Source of the DNA: DAOWHW01 sp964493265
GTDB taxonomy: Archaea > Nanobdellota > Nanobdellia > Pacearchaeales > UBA284
Assembly (NCBI GenBank): GCA_964493265.1
Contig: CAZBLY010000010.1
Location: forward strand, 1-21,020
Direction: 5' to 3'
DNA: 21,020 nucleotides
The notes under the pieces: model-generated
Databases searched by the model: none
What the model was told of the DNA's origin: nothing
Seen by the model: only the letters and a program-made list of their open reading frames with translations
Shown here: piece after piece, positions 14,774 through 20,680 of the stretch
How positions within the stretch are numbered: position 1 is the stretch's first letter
Layout: the number at the start of each line of letters is the position of its first letter
Program-made: the position numbers and the translations under genes

Positions 14774-14796
14774 CTAGATAGTAGTAAAACAAAAGA

Positions 14797-14804
14797 TTTA
14801 AAAA
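14797..14804 (+). promoter_or_regulatory. TATA box of the T9SS-like secreted protein gene
   Basis: TTTAAAAA centred 25.5 nt before the ATG at 14826, which predicts a leaderless mRNA. Confidence 0.55.
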
Positions 14805-14825
14805 CTTCTTTGTTTTATTTTTTAA

Positions 14826-16391
14826 ATGGGATGGATAAAAAATACATTATTTTCAACCTTATTTTTAGCATCAATATTATTTCCAAAAGTCATAAACTCT
14901 CAATCAATTTCTTGGCATGTTCATGATTCAGAAAATGGTATTCCGGGAGCAAACTGCCCCGTATCAGCCATAAGAATAAGTCCTCCAGATACTTGTTATC
15001 AAACAACAAATAATAATGGAAGATGCACATTTTCTGGCGGAGATTTTAATCCACCATTACAAATTGGGCAGCACTTGAATTTTGTAGCAAATAAAGATAC
15101 TAATTCTTCAAAACATATAACAGAAACAAATTGGGTAGTAAGAGATGGTTTTTATCCAAATCATAATTTTCTTTTAGAAAATTGTTTAGACAATCCATTG
15201 AAAAATGTTGTTGCACATACTATAAATTTAAGTGTGGTTGTAGATACTTCGGGTTGGAGTACTGGATCAACTTTTTATGCGTTATCAGCTCTTTATAAAA
15301 ATCCTTCACAAGTATGCACAACAATTGTAGATACAGCTAATTCTATTTCACACCGTTATGATGTTTTTGATTTAAATTTTGAGAACCAAGATTCATTATT
15401 AGTTAATGGAGATTCGGCATGGGTAAAATTAACTAAAACAAAAGGTGATACAACTCTCCAAACACTAATTAAATTCATAATAGAGGATTCTCATATTAAT
15501 TCACAATTAATAAAAAGTAATGGAAATACAGGAAGTGATACAACTTATTTCCCTATTGAAAGAATTGTAAATGACCAGACACCACCAAGCTTTGATAATG
15601 TAACAGAATGGCCAGATACTTCTTGGCCAGGACCTTTTGATGTTGATGCCTATATTACTGATGGAGCTGGAATTGATTCATCTAATACATTATTAAGATG
15701 GTATATGGATAGTGATTCAACTAATGCTTGGGCAGATTCAATTAAAAATGACACTTTCTTTTTTAATATTGATACAACTTTAGGAGGGGTAGGAACTATT
15801 AATTATCAAATCAAAGCACTAGATGAATCAGAAAATCAGAATGTTACTTATTGGCCAGGCCCTTCGTCTGATGAATGGCATACTTTTACTTCAACACCAA
15901 CAGGCATCCAGGAAACAATGACAGATTTTAGTGCCAGAACTATTGAAGATGTTGTTAATCTTGGAGTTAGATTAGACTTTATGACAAATCAAACAGGAAT
16001 TATTGATATTGATAAAAATGGCAAAGATCTTACTAGAATAATTACAGAACCAAATAAAGTTAATTATACTTTTGTTGATAGTCTTGTTGAGGAAGGAAGA
16101 AATTATAATTATCAAGCTATTTTCAATAATGATACTCTTAATGCTACTGTTTATGTTCCTTATGTTAATTTTAATGCTACACCAACAATAACAAATGGAA
16201 AAGTTAAGATTTCTGGGGCAAAAGAAGTTGATGTTTATGATTTAAGTGGAAGAAAAGTTGCTGAATATAGTAATAAAAATTCTTCTTCAACTGGAACATA
16301 TGATTTTGATGTTCCTCAAGGTATTTATTTTGTGAGACCTAAAGGAAGTGATAGTAAGGAAGAAACAAAGAAAGTTGTTAATGTGAGATAA
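14826..16391 (+). CDS. secreted modular protein with a T9SS type A sorting-domain-like C-terminus
   Basis: A 521-residue protein with a signal peptide (residues 1-25, LFSTLFLASILFPKVINS before QS). Residues about 28-75 look like a carboxypeptidase-regulatory-like unit (GIPGANCPVSA, TTNNNGRCTFSGG). Residues about 250-360 are an Ig-like module starting DQTPPSFDNV with GPFDVDAYITDGAGIDSS and INYQIKALDESENQN, as in many bacterial secreted proteins. The last 60 residues (KVKISGAKEVDVYDLSGRK, then VPQGIYFVRPKG and KKVVNVR) match the form of the T9SS type A sorting domain, which in Bacteroidota directs proteins across the outer membrane. An archaeon has no outer membrane or type IX system, so here the domain is either a surface-folding module or a relic of transfer. 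Codon and base use look like the neighbours. An archaeal TATA box precedes it. Confidence 0.78.
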   Translation: MGWIKNTLFSTLFLASILFPKVINSQSISWHVHDSENGIPGANCPVSAIRISPPDTCYQTTNNNGRCTFSGGDFNPPLQIGQHLNFVANKDTNSSKHITETNWVVRDGFYPNHNFLLENCLDNPLKNVVAHTINLSVVVDTSGWSTGSTFYALSALYKNPSQVCTTIVDTANSISHRYDVFDLNFENQDSLLVNGDSAWVKLTKTKGDTTLQTLIKFIIEDSHINSQLIKSNGNTGSDTTYFPIERIVNDQTPPSFDNVTEWPDTSWPGPFDVDAYITDGAGIDSSNTLLRWYMDSDSTNAWADSIKNDTFFFNIDTTLGGVGTINYQIKALDESENQNVTYWPGPSSDEWHTFTSTPTGIQETMTDFSARTIEDVVNLGVRLDFMTNQTGIIDIDKNGKDLTRIITEPNKVNYTFVDSLVEEGRNYNYQAIFNNDTLNATVYVPYVNFNATPTITNGKVKISGAKEVDVYDLSGRKVAEYSNKNSSSTGTYDFDVPQGIYFVRPKGSDSKEETKKVVNVR

Positions 16392-16395
16392 ATTC

Positions 16396-16414
16396 GTTCT
16401 CAAAAACTTTTTAA
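16396..16414 (+). repeat. 19-nt promoter repeat, copy 1 (before DUF192 gene)
   Basis: GTTCTCAAAAACTTTTTAA, identical to 16695-16713. Its TATA part (TTTTTAAT, 16408-16415) is centred about 27.5 nt upstream of the ATG at 16439, so it is probably a core promoter including the BRE. Confidence 0.65.
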
Positions 16415-16438
16415 TTGGCTAATCTATAAGTTTATTAG

Positions 16439-16732
16439 ATGAAAATTCAGATAAAGACATGCAAGAGTAATTGGGATAAATTCAGGGGATTGATGTTTTC
16501 TAAAAAAAGGAATCTTCTTTTTGTATTTGATAAGGAAAGGAAAATATCTTTACATAGTTTTTTTGTCTTCTTTTCATTTGATGCATTCTTTTTAGACAGA
16601 AATAAAAAAATAATTGAAATCAAAAAAAATTTCAGGCCCTTTAGAATTTATAACTCAAAAAAGAAAGCAAAATATGTTTTAGAATTAACAAAAGGTTCTC
16701 AAAAACTTTTTAAACACAAGAAATATGTATGA
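16439..16732 (+). CDS. DUF192 family protein
   Basis: A 97-residue protein of the DUF192 (COG1430) family. The diagnostic segments are present: FRGLMFSKKRNLLFVFD (the RGLMFR-type motif), a middle HSFFVFFSFDAFFLDRNKKII (the family's 'MWMKNTLIPLDVLFLD' region, here divergent) and VLELTKGSQKLF near the end. The function of the family is unknown; many members are exported or membrane-tethered, but this copy has no signal peptide. It is somewhat shorter than typical members (about 110-150 residues). The last codons contain the second copy of the 19-nt promoter repeat, and its TGA overlaps an in-frame ATG (16729) of the next gene. Confidence 0.8.
   Translation: MKIQIKTCKSNWDKFRGLMFSKKRNLLFVFDKERKISLHSFFVFFSFDAFFLDRNKKIIEIKKNFRPFRIYNSKKKAKYVLELTKGSQKLFKHKKYV
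16695..16713 (+). repeat. 19-nt promoter repeat, copy 2 (inside DUF192 gene end)
   Basis: GTTCTCAAAAACTTTTTAA, identical to 16396-16414. The TATA part TTTTTAAA (16707-16714) is centred 24.5 nt before the ATG at 16735. It also encodes the GSQKLF part of the DUF192 protein. Confidence 0.65.
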
Positions 16733-16734
16733 AT

Positions 16735-17175
16735 ATGGCAAAAAAGAGGAAATCTAGAAAGAAATCTAAGAGATCTAAAAAAACTGAAAAGAGACAAGTA
16801 AAAAGAAAAGCCAAGAAAAAAGTTAGAAGAGTTAAGACAAGAGCAAGACCAATGAGAAAAATGCCAAGAGAAAGAGCACCAACAACAATTCAATCTGCTT
16901 ATTTGCTTTTTTTAACAGGAAGTATTATTGTATTTGTAGCAGGAATTCTTGCTTTGTTTTTTGATCAACTAGCCTTGCCAAAATATATCTTTTGGAGTAT
17001 CTTCTGTGGTCTGGGAATGTTGATTGCAACAGCTCTTATTAGAAAGGCTCCAAAAATTATAGCAATGGTAATATTATTACTTAGTATTGTTGCACTGATT
17101 TTACCACCACATGGCTTTATTGTTGGTCCAGTATTGGCTTTAATTGGTTCAGTAATTTTATTGCTTAAGAAGTAA
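16735..17175 (+). CDS. membrane protein with a highly basic N-terminal tail (unrecognised)
   Basis: A 146-residue protein. The first 45 or so residues are more than half Lys/Arg (MAKKRKSRKKSKRSKK onward to RARPMRKMPRERAP). Four predicted membrane helices follow (about residues 53-75, 82-101, 106-123 and 127-144), with conserved-looking breaks at LPKY and LPPHG. A cytoplasmic basic tail on a small membrane bundle suggests binding of nucleic acid, ribosomes or acidic lipid at the membrane, but this is inference and no family is recognised. Start: the ATG at 16735 suits a leaderless transcript from the repeat promoter. An ATG two codons earlier at 16729 overlaps the DUF192 stop (ATGA) and would serve a co-transcribed message. 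Confidence 0.7.
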   Translation: MAKKRKSRKKSKRSKKTEKRQVKRKAKKKVRRVKTRARPMRKMPRERAPTTIQSAYLLFLTGSIIVFVAGILALFFDQLALPKYIFWSIFCGLGMLIATALIRKAPKIIAMVILLLSIVALILPPHGFIVGPVLALIGSVILLLKK

Positions 17176-17224
17176 GATAATAAGAAACTAATAAGAAACA
17201 AGATAATTTATTTTAGTGATTTAA

Positions 17225-18370
17225 TTATTTTAGTAATTTTATTATTTCTTTTGTAGTCAGAAATTTCTCTTTTCCTGTTTTCATATCTCTGAGTTTAAGC
17301 TTTTTCTTTTTCAATTCTTCTTTTCCTATAAAAATTACATAAGGAATTTTTTGTTTGTTTGCATAATCCAGAGCCTTACTAATTTTATCTAGAATTAAAC
17401 AAGAAATATTTTGTTTTCTTAATTGTTCTGCTGTTTTGATTGGTTCTTTTTCTTGGTTAATGGATATGATAATTGTTTTAATATTTTCAGTCTTGATATT
17501 TGCTAATGATGCTATTCTTTCTAATCCAAATGATATCCCCGTTGATTGAATTCCATTTACAAGATAAGAACCACCAGCTATAATTGTGTCTTTCATCTTT
17601 TTTGTTTTTATTTCAAAAATACTTGAATTGTAGTAAGAAAGACCTCTGGCAAGACTAGGCAGGAATTCTACTTTAATTCCAAAAAGATTGCAATATTTTT
17701 CTAGATCCCGGATTTCTTTATAAGCTTTGTATTTTTTAAAGAATGATTCTGGTTTTTTGAAAATACTTAGGAGATTTTCTGCTTTGTATTTTGCTAAATT
17801 TTTTCTGACTATTCTTTCAGGTAGTTTGTCAAGCTTGTCAATTTCTTTGATAACTTCTTGCTTTTGTTTTATTTTTTGCTCTTCTAAAATTTCATTTAGA
17901 AGTTTTCTATTATTAATGTAGATTATTGCCTCAATTTTAAGATCCCTGAGAATTTCTGAACTGAGTTTTAAAATTTCAGCCTCATCTCTTATTGTTGAAC
18001 CAATTATATCAACATCACATTGGGTAAATTGTCTAAATCTAGCCTTGCTTATTGGCTCATCTCTGAATACTTGCCCGATTTGATATCTTCTGTATGGCAA
18101 TTTTTTATTTTTTGCTAATCTTTTGAGTTGAAAAGTAAATTCATATCTTAATGCAAGATTTCTTTTTCCCTTGTCTTTGAGTTTAAAGATATCAGAAATG
18201 ACTTCATCTTGACTATCTGATTTTACAAATTTTTCATATTCTATTATCGGGGTTTCAGCTGGTTGGAATCCATAAATTTTGAATTTCTTTATTATGATAT
18301 TTTTGATTGTTTGCCTGATTAAAGATTCTTCTTCTGTATAATCGCGAAAGCCTTTTACAATTTCTGTCAT
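17225..18370 (-). CDS. hisS: histidyl-tRNA synthetase
   Basis: A 381-residue class II synthetase that charges tRNA-His. Landmarks: GFRDY near the N-terminus (residues 7-11), RYEFTFQLKRLA, motif 2 in YRRYQIGQVFRDEP with RFRQFTQCDVDIIG, the HisRS-specific loop LARGLSYYNSSIFEI (Arg242) and motif 3 GISFGLERIASL. A small anticodon-binding domain (IISINQEKEPIKTAEQLRKQ to the end) completes it. At 381 residues it is shorter than the usual 410-430. In the RGLDYY loop the Asp is Ser (S245), a substitution to note, but Arg and the Tyr pair remain. It lies 33 nt downstream of tRNA-His on the same strand. A GAGGT lies 16 nt before the ATG, longer than usual spacing. Confidence 0.95.
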   Translation of the reverse strand: MTEIVKGFRDYTEEESLIRQTIKNIIIKKFKIYGFQPAETPIIEYEKFVKSDSQDEVISDIFKLKDKGKRNLALRYEFTFQLKRLAKNKKLPYRRYQIGQVFRDEPISKARFRQFTQCDVDIIGSTIRDEAEILKLSSEILRDLKIEAIIYINNRKLLNEILEEQKIKQKQEVIKEIDKLDKLPERIVRKNLAKYKAENLLSIFKKPESFFKKYKAYKEIRDLEKYCNLFGIKVEFLPSLARGLSYYNSSIFEIKTKKMKDTIIAGGSYLVNGIQSTGISFGLERIASLANIKTENIKTIIISINQEKEPIKTAEQLRKQNISCLILDKISKALDYANKQKIPYVIFIGKEELKKKKLKLRDMKTGKEKFLTTKEIIKLLK

Positions 18371-18403
18371 TTTATTTGCTTTTTTTACCTCTTTTATTTA
18401 AAG

Positions 18404-18476
18404 GGTGGTAGCTGGGAATCGAACCCAGACCGCACGGGCCACAGCCGAGCATACAAACCATTATACAACTACCACC
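18404..18476 (-). tRNA. trnH: tRNA-His (anticodon GTG), G-1 encoded
   Basis: A 73-nt cloverleaf. The acceptor stem has eight pairs (GGTGGTAG with CTACCACC), giving the G-1:C73 pair that identifies tRNA-His. The anticodon loop CTGTGGC carries GTG, and the T arm is CTGGG-TTCGATT-CCCAG. The D stem GTAT/GTAT includes two G-U pairs. The anticodon stem CTCGG/CCGTG has one U-U mismatch (positions 28-42). CCA is not encoded (CTT follows). It is immediately upstream of hisS on the same strand. Confidence 0.95.
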
Positions 18477-18500
18477 ATATTTAGATTTAATAATTTTGGT

Positions 18501-18508
18501 ATTAAAAA
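18501..18508 (-). promoter_or_regulatory. TATA box of tRNA-His (and possibly hisS)
   Basis: TTTTTAAT on the minus strand is centred about 28 nt upstream of the tRNA 5' end, predicting a start about 3 nt before the mature tRNA. With only 33 nt between tRNA and hisS, read-through into hisS is likely. Confidence 0.45.
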
Positions 18509-18579
18509 TGTTTTGAGGGTTTTTAGATTTTTGAGAAATTGGAAAAGCATAGCTAAGATAATTTAGAATTCTAGTGATG

Positions 18580-18599
18580 AACAAACCCCCAGGTTTGTT
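18580..18599. other. perfect 8-bp hairpin between minD-like gene and tRNA-His
   Basis: AACAAACC and GGTTTGTT pair around a CCCA loop. On the plus strand a T run follows the stem, like a terminator, but no plus-strand gene precedes it. On the minus strand it lies downstream of the minD-like operon, where it could end or protect that transcript. Role unknown. Confidence 0.45.
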
Positions 18600-18639
18600 T
18601 TTGTATGTTTTCCATAGAATAAAGAAGAAGATTTGATTT

Positions 18640-19359
18640 TTAAATGTTGACTTGTTGTTGTTTTATGATTTTTTTTGCCAGATTTAAATATGCTTTAGTT
18701 GCCCTGCTTCTTGGATGCGTGTAAATTACAGCATCCCTTAGATAAAGACTTTCTCTTATTGCATTGTCTTCTGGAATTATTGCTAATAGTTTTTGTTCAA
18801 GAAGATCTGCTAAATCTGAAGTGGATAATTCTTTTTTATCCTGCCTTTTTCTAGTAAGAATTACAGAGGTTTTTTTATTTAATTTTTCTGCAATTTGAAT
18901 TGTCTTGAGTGCATCTGTTGCAGCAGCATTTTCAGGATTTGTTATAATAAGAATTTCATCTGCAACATTAAATGCAAACAAAGCTTCTCTTCCAAGACCT
19001 GCTGCTGAATCTATGATAATAAAATCAGCGTGTTTTTTTAATTCATTAATTGAATCTACAAATAATTCCGGTTTAATTCCATTTAAGTCTTTGAGAGCCA
19101 GGGATGGTAAAATCATTTTTGTTCCTGAATGATGTTGGTAGATTGCCTCAAAAATTGTTCTTTTATTTTGTAGAACATTATTTAATGTTATTGGAATTAT
19201 TGGAGCCCCTAAATTAATTGCTACATTTGGCGTTGTAAAATTACTATCTATAAGGATAGTCTCTTTTCCTAATTTGTTTAGGGCTGAGGCGAGATTAATT
19301 GAAGTTACTGTTTTGCCAACACCCCCTTTTCCAGAACTTATAACAATAACCTTAGCCAT
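18640..19359 (-). CDS. MinD/ParA-family ATPase
   Basis: A 239-residue deviant Walker-type ATPase. The P-loop SSGKGGVGKT carries the signature Lys11 and the nucleotide-binding Lys16. Switch I region: ILIDSNFTTPN (Asp38). Walker B: FIIIDSAAGLG. Later conserved parts are ITNPENAAATDALKTI and VILTRKRQ, and the end reads AYLNLAKKIIKQQQVNI. Family members dimerise on ATP and position membrane, pilus or DNA cargo. The usual MinD C-terminal amphipathic membrane helix is not obvious, so localisation is open. The second Asp of DxD in switch I is Asn40, as in archaeal MinD forms with 'DANLTTPN'. It is the last gene of a minus-strand run from Sec61beta, with its own TATA-like ATTATAAA at 19390-19397. Confidence 0.88.
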   Translation of the reverse strand: MAKVIVISSGKGGVGKTVTSINLASALNKLGKETILIDSNFTTPNVAINLGAPIIPITLNNVLQNKRTIFEAIYQHHSGTKMILPSLALKDLNGIKPELFVDSINELKKHADFIIIDSAAGLGREALFAFNVADEILIITNPENAAATDALKTIQIAEKLNKKTSVILTRKRQDKKELSTSDLADLLEQKLLAIIPEDNAIRESLYLRDAVIYTHPRSRATKAYLNLAKKIIKQQQVNI

Positions 19360-19414
19360 CTTTTATATGATTATTATTTATATTTGGTATTTATAATTTT
19401 TCTTTTTTTATTGT

Positions 19415-19858
19415 TTATTTTTTCTTTGACATCTGTCTAACATATTTAAGAAAATCCTCAAGTATAGAGCGCCATTCTTTTAATTTATCCATATCAATTA
19501 CAATTTCTCTTCCATTATCAACTGCTCTTACTGCAACATGTTTTCTAAATTCATGTTCTCTCATTTTTTCTAATGTTGGAAGACGTCTATAAAAAGCATA
19601 CATATCCATAATTGTTTGGACAAGCTCGTTTTTGTACGCATCTCTAACAGCCAATTCTCTGGCTTTTGGGGCAATTGGAATCTCTCTAATTGATTTTCTT
19701 TTTTTTGCTCTTTTTAGGAGGAGTTCCATGCATCTATCAATCATTCTTTCCCATCTATTAATAAGATTTAGAATTACATCGCCTGTTTTTGTGTATTTTA
19801 ATGATACATAGAAAAGATGTTCAGCCATTCTCTTCTCTCTTTCTATCTCATTTAACAT
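19415..19858 (-). CDS. helical protein of unknown function, paralogue of the gene at 19971
   Basis: A 147-residue mostly helical protein starting MLNEIEREKRMAEHLFYVSL. It has two long helices up to LLLKRAKKRKSIREIPIAP, a helix AVRDAYKNELVQTIMDMYAFYRRL, and a charged C-terminal part with REIVIDMDKLKEWRSILEDFLKYVRQMSKKK. It appears related to its neighbour: RMAEHLFYVSL matches RMSDHMIYITY, and both end with a short V/I-rich strand followed by an LK-helix. No known family is recognised. Start: the frame extends to a TTG at 19912, but a TATA box (19919-19926) predicts transcription starting near 19897, so the ATG at 19858 is preferred. It lies between the paralogue and the MinD-like ATPase, which may be its partner. 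Confidence 0.7.
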   Translation of the reverse strand: MLNEIEREKRMAEHLFYVSLKYTKTGDVILNLINRWERMIDRCMELLLKRAKKRKSIREIPIAPKARELAVRDAYKNELVQTIMDMYAFYRRLPTLEKMREHEFRKHVAVRAVDNGREIVIDMDKLKEWRSILEDFLKYVRQMSKKK

Positions 19859-19918
19859 TTTGCTATTAAGAACAATAATTTTTAATCTTGCCCCTTTTTT
19901 CTTATTTTTCAAGTATTG

Positions 19919-19926
19919 TTTTTAAA
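19919..19926 (-). promoter_or_regulatory. TATA box before the second helical protein
   Basis: TTTAAAAA on the minus strand predicts a transcript start near 19897, downstream of the TTG codon at 19912, and so supports the ATG at 19858 as the start. Confidence 0.45.
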
Positions 19927-19970
19927 GGCGGGCTATTATTTATATGTATCTATTAGATCTGTCAGAATTA

Positions 19971-20450
19971 TTATTTGTTTTCAATTTTATTTTTGGTTTT
20001 CTTTAGGATAATTTTTAAAATATTAAGATATTTTTTTAATTTCTCTAGATTAATTGATTCTGTTTTTAAATTATCAGACATAATAACGAGTTTGTTTTTT
20101 CTTGAAAATTCAAAAGAACTTTCTTTATGTTTATTCATTAGTTTAAAAAGTTCTTCAAGTTCCTGTATTTCTTGATTTGTGATATTAAATCTGTCTGCAC
20201 ATTTATTTTTGAATAGATTGAAATTATCTTCCTGGTCTTGATTTTTATTTGGATCAAGATTTATTCTTTTATACATGTGTTCATATTGAAGTATTGCGTT
20301 TATGATATTGTTTGCAATTTGATAAAGGTCTTCAATAATTTTTTTTAGAAGACGATTTTCTTTAATTAAAGGATATGTTATATAGATCATATGGTCGCTC
20401 ATTCTAAGTGATTTTTCAGTTTTGTCAAGAATCTGTTTAATTTCAATCAT
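19971..20450 (-). CDS. helical protein of unknown function, paralogue of the gene at 19415
   Basis: A 159-residue, strongly charged, mostly helical protein. The N-terminal third (MIEIKQILDKTEKSLRMSDH, then MIYITYPLIKENRLLKKIIEDL) precedes a helix NIINAILQYEHMYKRI. A variable Asn/Asp-rich linker leads to a second helical pair (QEIQELEELFKLMNKHKESS) and a C-terminal strand-helix unit, NKLVIMSDNLKTESINLEKLKKYLNILKI. The RMSDHMIY segment and C-terminal unit align by eye with the next gene downstream. No family or motif is recognised; the four-helix look would suit a HEPN-like or other helical-bundle adaptor, but catalytic HEPN residues (RxxxxH) are not evident. It starts 27 nt after the Sec61beta stop, so the two are probably co-transcribed. 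Confidence 0.72.
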   Translation of the reverse strand: MIEIKQILDKTEKSLRMSDHMIYITYPLIKENRLLKKIIEDLYQIANNIINAILQYEHMYKRINLDPNKNQDQEDNFNLFKNKCADRFNITNQEIQELEELFKLMNKHKESSFEFSRKNKLVIMSDNLKTESINLEKLKKYLNILKIILKKTKNKIENK

Positions 20451-20477
20451 TTTTATTTTTTTATAATTAAATTTTAC

Positions 20478-20633
20478 TTAAAATTTAATGAATCTTAAAA
20501 TAATTTCAAAAACTATTACAAGAATTATAAGAAGAATAACAAATTCTGGTTTAATCTGGAGCTTGCTTTTATATTCGTCAAAATATCTAACAAGACCGCC
20601 TCCTGATGATGGGACACTTAATTGCTCTGCCAT
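20478..20633 (-). CDS. secG: protein translocase subunit Sec61beta (SecG-type)
   Basis: A 51-residue tail-anchored subunit of the archaeal SecYE-beta protein-export channel. The sequence starts MAEQLSVPSSGGGLVRYFDE; then YKSKLQIKPEFV leads into one membrane helix (about residues 31-48) and a short basic end. PSSGGGLVRYFDE and IKPEFV are hallmarks of archaeal Sec61beta, and the length is typical. It is too short for many gene finders. It begins about 50 nt after the 3' end of the RNase P RNA and leads the minus-strand run with the helical pair and the MinD-like ATPase. A TTTTTAAT on the plus strand at 20668-20675 (ATTAAAAA in the coding sense) could be its TATA box, giving a leader of about 13 nt. 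Confidence 0.92.
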   Translation of the reverse strand: MAEQLSVPSSGGGLVRYFDEYKSKLQIKPEFVILLIILVIVFEIILRFIKF

Positions 20634-20680
20634 TTTTTATTTTTTGCGTTTGTTTGTTGGTTTTTTGTTTTTAATAATTA

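Noticed and set aside
18573..18580. Possible C/D-box small RNA (GTGATGA resembles box C)
   Set aside because: No box D (CTGA) or internal C'/D' pair at a suitable distance on the same strand.
18372..18584. 70-codon minus-strand open frame between hisS and the minD-like gene
   Set aside because: It runs straight through tRNA-His; the Cys/Gly-rich part is just the tRNA read as codons.
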